DNA from: Triplophysa rosa
Lineage: Eukaryota > Chordata > Actinopteri > Cypriniformes > Nemacheilidae
Reading direction: 5' to 3'
Length of the DNA: 64,000 bases
Assembly (NCBI RefSeq): GCF_024868665.1
Contig: NW_026634123.1
Span: 63,162-127,161, forward strand
Shown here piece after piece: positions 58,301 through 64,000 of this stretch (positions within the stretch are counted from its first letter, which is position 1; each line of letters begins with the position of its first letter). The notes beneath the pieces were generated by a model. The model did no database searches, was not told where the DNA came from, and worked only from the letters and a program-made list of their open reading frames with translations. The position numbers and the translations under genes are program-made.

Positions 58301-60128
58301 GGCGAGCCATATAAAAAATGCCTTTTCATATATTTCTGAACTTGGACGGCTGTTTAAAGCTGTGGACAGTTATTAAATAAGTAAAGCGCTATTTTAGACA
58401 GGCAATGGACACCAGACCGCGTACTGTATTATAAACTGCGAATAAACTCGTGTTAAAATCAATGAAACGCTCAACGTTCTCGTGATCTGGCAGATAAATA
58501 CTTTTGGAATAATTCCCCAAATATTCCAATGGTTCACAATGGTATTTTAATGGAAACCATTAATTTCTTTATATATATATGAAGAGCTTGGTTCCAAAAT
58601 GAGATAACTCATGAAAAATTATAAAATCTTGTTTTTTTATTGTGCATTCCAATTCATATCAATCAAACTGCTATGGGTTGCCAAACAGGAAATAATTATA
58701 TAAAATCTGGATATATAGTTATAAGTCTGAATATACCGTTATAAGTTTGAATATATAAGTGTAATCCTGAATATATATTTAAAAGTTTGAATATATAAAC
58801 GAAAATCCCGAATATATATTTATCTCAATATAAACATGTTTATTATCGGGCATGTCATTAGACAGACATTAACTGTTTTTATTTTTGTTTTAATGAAAAA
58901 GTAGGCACAATATTAGGGCAAATATTGCACTATTAAATTAAAAGGTAATGTATTATTGGAACAAACTGCTACTTTCAAAAGGCTGTCCATAGTGCCAGAA
59001 GGTCCCCAACAGCCCTTAACTGTGTAGTTTTCGGCAGAATTAGTCATGACTGAGAGGGCTAGGAAGATTGTTAACAATCTGCTGATGAACCGTGATTTTA
59101 TTGACACTTTAGCAGCAGCATGTGATAGACAAGAGACACGGGGACAATCGCAGGGTACATCTGTCCATCAAACTACGGAGTCAGAGATGCGCTCATATGG
59201 AAGGCAAATCCTGCCAAATTTAAATAAACAAATTAAACAATGAAAATGAAAACCATATTAACAATTTCATTATACACAACTGCGCGCACAATATGTGCCA
59301 AAATAAAAATAAAATGAAATGATTTCATTTTCACACTGACAATGCATTGTCCCTGTCAAATTGAAAAAGAAAATGCAATTGGTGATTTGACATTTCATTT
59401 TCCATAAAATCTCGAGGCAAGACTGCCAATATGAAAATGAAAAGGCAAATGTAAAAAAGAAATTGCAAAAACATTTTTACAAAGGTTTTTTATTAATGCT
59501 CACGCAATAATACTAACACAATTCAAATTAAAATGTTAAAAAGTTTGATTTTCATTTTATGCTACTTACACAACAAAACAAAATAAAAACATGATTTTTG
59601 AATTTTTATATATATATATAAACCATATCTAACATATTTGACACATTATCTTATCTATCCTCAATGTACTGTATGGGGGGTTCTTTAAATGGGTTTACAG
59701 GGGGCAATGTAAAGGTTGAGAACCACTGGTCTAACAGATGCACGTGAACACATTTAGTTACACAGGTGGTGGTGATGCCCACTCTCACTGAAGTACCGGG
59801 TCGCATTATCTGTCCTCACTGCCATCAGGATATCATCACGGAAACTGAACACCTCAATGGTTTGCTCACCTGGTTAATCTGCGGAACCCTCGCTGTCTTT
59901 GTGTAAGCACAATAACTAAAAAACCATTAAGCCTGCAAGAGTACCGCAGAGTATAAAAGCAAATAAACAAACCCGCATATACAGTACTCTGCTAATGGGT
60001 TATGTCTGCTGTGTTCTCCCAGGTGCTGGCCATGCTGTTGCATCCCGTTCTGTGTGGACGCATGCAAGGATGTAAAGCACAGCTGTCCAAACTGCAAAAA
60101 CGTCATTCGCCTTTACAAACGAGTGTAG
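55354..60128 (+). CDS. LITAF-domain protein, complete (litaf-like)
   Basis: Small late-endosomal/lysosomal membrane-associated protein of the LITAF/SIMPLE type. Four exons: 55354-55453, 57227-57316, 59758-59902 and 60023-60128 (TAG), 146 residues (human LITAF has 161). The N-terminus is proline-rich with YPPPPPY at 40-46, giving a PPxY motif for WW-domain ubiquitin ligases. The LITAF domain has CPHC at 82-85 and HSCPNC ending at 136, the two halves of the zinc site. Between them lies the hydrophobic, cysteine-rich membrane segment [20 protein letters not shown]. Exon 3 must start at TTACACAG (acceptor ATTTAG). The nearer CACAG acceptor would put the frame into a stop. The start ATG sits in ataATGg and is the first in frame. 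A hAT copy ends 29 bases before exon 3. Fish have several LITAF paralogues, so I give no symbol. Confidence 0.92.
55570..55820. mobile_element. AGTTCACCC-family palindromic MITE in LITAF-like intron 1
   Basis: Starts GATAGTTCGCCTAAAAATTAAAACTCTGACATTTATTCACCC. It contains CACAAAAGAAGATATTTTGAG and the inverted partner CAAAATATCTTCTTTTGTGTTCTGCAG, and ends AAATTGGGTGAACTATC. Confidence 0.8.
56283..56375. repeat. Left-arm fragment of the ACACTGTAAAAC MITE
   Basis: CACACTGTAAAACTTTGCTGTAATTTCGCAGCAGGTTTGCCAGTAACTTACTGTAGATTTAAT matches one arm of the element at 27349-27754. The other arm is missing. Confidence 0.6.
57658..57775. mobile_element. Short AGTTCACCC-family MITE
   Basis: TGGACAGTTCACCCATAAATAAAAATG and, inverted, AACATTTTTGGGTGAACTGTC bound about 110 bases containing TTTACTCACTCTC. 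Confidence 0.75.
57931..59728. mobile_element. hAT element with exact 8-bp TSD next to LITAF-like exon 3
   Basis: CAGTGGTTTTCAAGC and, inverted, CAGTGGTTCTCAACC are the ends. GTCTAACA is at 57923-57930 and again at 59729-59736. The left part is collinear with the element at 40250 (GGTACTGCAGGTGGGGC, AACTCCAACCTTTGGAACTC). The interior also has AT-rich ATATATA text and a 65-codon plus frame (59046-59240, [18 protein letters not shown]) that I do not recognise. Confidence 0.9.
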
Positions 60129-61000
60129 CACAATCTGCACTAGAGAACATGCGGTACCACAGGTGAACCAAGATGTGGTTTTGAAACTTTGACTCTTTCA
60201 AACCTCGGTATACCTTGAAACCTGTATTCGGCCTATGCCTAGTTGTAAACAGATTTAGCATGACTATGATTTGACGACTTTCTGTGAATATGGTGGGAGA
60301 CTGAATGTTTGTCTTTCTGTTGTCTATAGCTCAATAAGTTCATTAACTTCACACCATACATTATTGGTAAAAGACAATCAAAAATATAACATGTCCGAAT
60401 ATTTCCTACAAATATTAGTATATTGTATATTCATATATTAGAATATTGTCAGACTGGCTAATTTAAGATACCAGCAAAAAGACAAACAAAATGAGGAAAG
60501 AGATGATACATAAATAATTTCGTACAGTACATGTCAAGATAATCAAAAGATGTGCCTCCACTACCAAGAATCACAATGATCTAGGATTTGAATCAAAGTC
60601 TTTGTGATTTCACTGATATGTTATGTTGGGTATGTAATTGTGCCATCTCTGCAACATAAAAAACAAACATCAAAATATAGAGAATATTAATATAAAACAA
60701 TATCATTTACCTTGCAACATTTTGCACATGTAATACCTGTTTGGACTGTGAAATAAGAACGCTATCTTTGCAAACCTATCAATTGAACCAGCAATAAATA
60801 TTTGCATGTGGTGATAAGTTTCTAAGAATGTACGATATTTGTAGATGACACCACGTGATGTGCATATGCCACAGAAATGAATATGCATTGTACACCTATG
60901 GCATCACATTATAGCAAATCGTGCTAACTTATACATTGTATGTAAACATATTATCTTTGTATTTTTCTATTGACGTTCAATAAAAAAATGCATTGTACAC
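60129..61000 (+). other. Probable 3'UTR and flank of the LITAF-like gene
   Basis: Non-coding, AT-rich. AATAAA at about 60979 is a candidate poly(A) signal. A 16-base phrase (ATGCATTGTACACCTA) occurs twice, near 60882 and 60989. Confidence 0.4.
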
Positions 61001-61144
61001 CTACATCATGTGTTCCGTCCCCGCCATTAATAATATATCAGGTTTCCTTCTGGAGCTTGACTGTGTCTAAGTGTGACTGTTACTAAGAAACAAGCAAACA
61101 AGGTGATAATAATGATAATTATGTAAACTAAATTACATATGTAA

Positions 61145-61430
61145 CGGTAACACTTTAAAATAATGGTCCGTTGTTAACAAGTAACTATGCAGAAAGTAAT
61201 AGGCAGTACTACATTAACACTTACCTTAATACTATTAACTAATATAGAAGCAAGATTAACTAAGCAATAAGTAATAGCTAATTTAGGACAAAGGTAGTTT
61301 CTTATTTGGTATTTGATAATTACTAAAGAAAAATGCCATCATTGAGAACTACTTGCGAAATATGACCAATTAATAAAGAAAAAACAATTAATTACTAATC
61401 TCAACATTAACGTACAGTTTATAATGCGAC
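61145..61430. repeat. GGTAACACTTTAAAATAATGGT-type DNA-element fragment
   Basis: GTAACGGTAACACTTTAAAATAATGG is the terminus of a common fish DNA repeat. The body repeats TAACTAAT and AGTAATAG words and fades without a clear second end. Confidence 0.5.
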
Positions 61431-61898
61431 AGTGTTTAATGGCGATTTTCCACCAACTCGCTCGCCCTTTGGCAGAATCTGTGCTCGTTAACTTCAGTGT
61501 TCAGATTTCACACAGTTTCGCGTATGCAGTAGGCTATAGAATGGGTAGGCAATGTAATTTCTTACCTGCTAATAATTTTTAGAGAAATTTCAGTGACATG
61601 AGATGATCCACAATGCAAAGCTGTGGTCGCGTCACGTGATTAAATTCCCGTGCCAGGAAATCCTTGGTGTTTCAAGTCTTACGAAACATTTACCCTAACC
61701 CACACCCTAACCCTAACCTTACTCCATCTAAACTACCTATGTTTGTTAAAATTGCCAAAAAAACACGGTTGCGTGATGACAAATGTGTGATGTTTTAGTT
61801 ATTTTCAGGTTTTAAGTAAGGCAATGTAATCGAGCAAAGAGCCCTAAAGTTATTGGATATTGTAGAAATGTTAGTTGTGTTTAGTTCATGGCACGTAA

Positions 61899-62032
61899 TT
61901 CCCAGATAGCAACCAAACCAGCAAATCGTTGCGGCCCAAATCCGGCCCACATACCGCGTGGAATGATGGCCCTTGGGCGGCCCGCACCTGTTTGCGAGAT
62001 TTGGGCCGCAAATATTTGCTCTCTGGGTTGTC
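61899..62032. mobile_element. Short palindromic MITE with CCCAGATAGCA ends
   Basis: CCCAGATAGCAACC...GCAAATCGTTGCGGCCCAAATC is mirrored by GATTTGGGCCGCAAATATTTGCTCTCTGGG. It is about 134 bp, G+C-rich and non-coding. Confidence 0.75.
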
Positions 62033-62950
62033 ATCCGTCATATTTAAAACAGAACAGGAAAATGCTGACCAGTAACGGTATCTGTACCATATTATAAAAA
62101 TGTAATGTTCATGTGTTAAAGGGACAGTTTTATTTGTCAACGACCTATATTGTGTTTGTTTTCTTGGAAAATAAAAGCAGTCATATAAAAATGGCTGAAT
62201 ATCTGATTTCTATAAGCGTTAAAGGCCCAGTTTTTGATTTACAGTGGCCACTGGCGATGTATTATAGATTTGCAATGAATCGCTCAGTCCAAACACGACG
62301 GTGGCCACCGTAGTACAAAAAGATGTCGTTCTCATGTTGACGCAGGGAAGAGATCATACGGGCATTAGAAAGACTGTAGAAAGAGCGATGTCATATTTAT
62401 TACATAAAATAAAAGGTCTGTGGATTTTAAGTATAAAAAGAAGGATAAAAGTCAGGCAGGATCTAGGACCTGCATTAATATTGTAAAGACTTTCCAGCAG
62501 AGACGCGTTAAGACCTGCTGTATTGAGGCTTTTAGCAGAGATACTCACAGATATCTATGGAGATACTTTCCAGCAGAGAGACGTTGGAGAGAAAGATCGT
62601 CTTAAAATCACCCCCGAGGAGGTTGCTTTGATTCGGATAAGTATGCGAGTTACTGTACATTGGTTTTTCTGTTTGTTATAACCAAGTTATGTTGTTGTTC
62701 TAATATTAGCTGTGTGACGGAGCAGTTTTGAGCGTCATTGTTTATCTGGAACCGCTTTAATATTGTACTCGTCCAGATACTGGAGAGAGAGAGAGCGAGT
62801 TGGCGCTAAAACTGTAGAGAGAGCGCGTTTTACTCTCTTACTCAATGATGAATAAACTTACATTTAATCCACAGGTCACATGCGTTCCGAACTGTAGAGC
62901 ACAATCCGTACGGATCACGGATCATCCGCGATCCGTTTCACCACTATACC
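62033..62950. other. Unassigned non-coding interval
   Basis: Short unrelated frames only. It contains (GA)n-rich text near 62780-62830 and ends just before an LTR fragment. No gene is recognised. Confidence 0.35.
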
Positions 62951-62955
62951 GCAGG

Positions 62956-63420
62956 TGTCACGAAACGGGGTGTGAGGCAGAACCCAAGCGCAGGCAGGTG
63001 AAGGGTTAAACAAAGACTTTATTTAAATAAAACAAAAACCCACGATGGGGAGAACAAGATTAAACAAAACTGAACTCATACTGAAAAACTTCCCACGTGA
63101 GGGCAAACAAACAAGGTCCAGAAAAATGTAAAAATAATAAGTCCACAACTCGACAGGGTACACGTTAATTCCACACAAGACACGAGGCAGGGTACTTGAG
63201 TGGGGAAGCACAAGGAGGCAAACAAACAATGAACCGACACGGGCCAATGGACAGAAGGGAACTATATAGGGACACTAACAAGGATGTTGATTCAGGGCAG
63301 GTGAAGCGAATGAACACTAACGGGAAGATTACACGGGGAATGTAACACTCATGGGACAATGACAAGGGGGCGGGGCCAAAGTACGAGACAAGAAGACACG
63401 TGACGCAATGTCATAACAAA
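62956..63420 (-). mobile_element. LTR fragment related to the solo LTR at 29.0 kb
   Basis: TGTCACGAAACGGGGTGTGAGGCAGAACCCAAGCGCAGGCAGGTGAAGGGTTAAACAAAGACTTTATT matches the 29001 copy. The far end is unclear (perhaps near CAATGTCATAACA) and no target duplication is seen. Confidence 0.6.
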
Positions 63421-63700
63421 CAGCCATGTGTCTCCACACAAGACATAACACACACAGACAAGACATAACGGTTCATTATGTAAGGTCTTTATACACTTCT
63501 GAAGAAATAGTTTTGTATATTATATTGCATTTCTGTCAATAGATCCTCCTAAAAACCCCGTATTGTTCCTTTAAATATTAGGATGAAGTGGATAGAGTTG
63601 TGTTTATACTTCTAGCTCCACCCCCATACATACAGCACTAAAAAAAAAGAAAAAAAATCCCGACAGTGGACACGTTCCTGGATTGCAAGACGGGGACAGC

Positions 63701-63732
63701 ATGGGTTGTCCATTCTACAGAGAGAACTTGAG
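63701..63732 (+). CDS. Weak candidate first exon of a gene beyond the window
   Basis: ATGGGTTGTCCATTCTACAG and a few more codons (MGCPFYRENLR) run into a good donor (GAG then GTAAAG). An N-terminal MGC could be acylated. Nothing else supports it. The next exon would lie outside the window, and chance is a fair explanation. Confidence 0.15.
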
Positions 63733-64000
63733 GTAAAGTTATGTTTAGTCATGAGAAAATGTAACAGAATGTAACAGAAATGCACGTCGCCATGTTTGAA
63801 TGTTGTTTACGGAAGAGCTTCAGTGAGAGCGCTTCTGTGCTGTGCTTCTATTGGTCAACGTCACTACAGCGTCACAGCTGTGGTGAGCGACCAGGGAAAA
63901 AAATAAACATGCTAGTCTTTCTGTCGTGATGTCTTGCGACCTCACAGGAGCAGTTTTGGTTGTCGTATACTATGGCGAACTATACGAGACGACACGATTG

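Noticed and set aside
59763..59766. LITAF-like exon 3 starting after the CACAG acceptor
   Set aside because: With the exon 2 donor GTAG/GTGAGT this puts the frame into a stop within nine codons. The ATTTAG acceptor nine bases upstream keeps the family sequence [15 protein letters not shown].

Overview
The window looks like nuclear DNA of a teleost fish, most likely a cyprinid. It has interrupted vertebrate genes, NOD-like receptors with the fish-specific FISNA-NACHT exon, tRNA-derived SINEs, fish-type L2 LINEs and many hAT-type and foldback elements. There are no bacterial-style operons. One ambiguous base (N) lies at 19784.

Layout. 1-10579 (+): pyridoxal kinase (pdxk), with the first exon(s) before the window and eight coding exons plus the stop visible from 1987. 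12269-16912: a 4.6-kb element with 16-bp perfect terminal inverted repeats. It carries a minus-strand fragment of a SAMD3-like protein and a nested hAT copy with an 8-bp target duplication. 17.0-21.1 kb: transposon debris, including a transposase HTH relic and a foldback element. 21.2-26.8 kb and 31.2-44.5 kb (both minus): two paralogous NLR genes, here called A and B. Gene A has one LRR exon and then stops. Gene B has five LRR exons and a plausible end. A full-length L2 LINE reading frame sits in an intron of B. 27.2 kb and 46.2-49.2 kb: decayed pieces of further NLR copies, plus a stray copy of a tektin exon. 49.9-52.6 kb (minus): complete tektin-4 (tekt4), six exons, 450 residues. 55.4-60.1 kb (+): complete four-exon LITAF-domain gene, 146 residues. 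60.1-64 kb: repeats and unassigned sequence, with an LTR fragment.

Function. pdxk (vitamin B6 salvage), tekt4 (ciliary and flagellar microtubules) and the LITAF-like gene (late endosome/lysosome membrane) are ordinary single genes with no evident shared pathway. The middle 30 kb is a small immune-receptor array. Its receptors share an N-terminal leader of three short exons, a FISNA-NACHT exon and 174-bp LRR exons. The array shows birth-and-death evolution: near-identical NACHT cores suggest gene conversion, while neighbouring copies are truncated or decayed.

The most unusual material is layered transposition: several clean elements with exact target-site duplications nested in each other, and two elements lodged within about 10-22 bases of host splice sites (tekt4 intron 2, LITAF-like intron 2). 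I saw no convincing evidence of an entirely new gene system. The SAMD3-like element and the mosaic NLR pair are the best candidates for follow-up.
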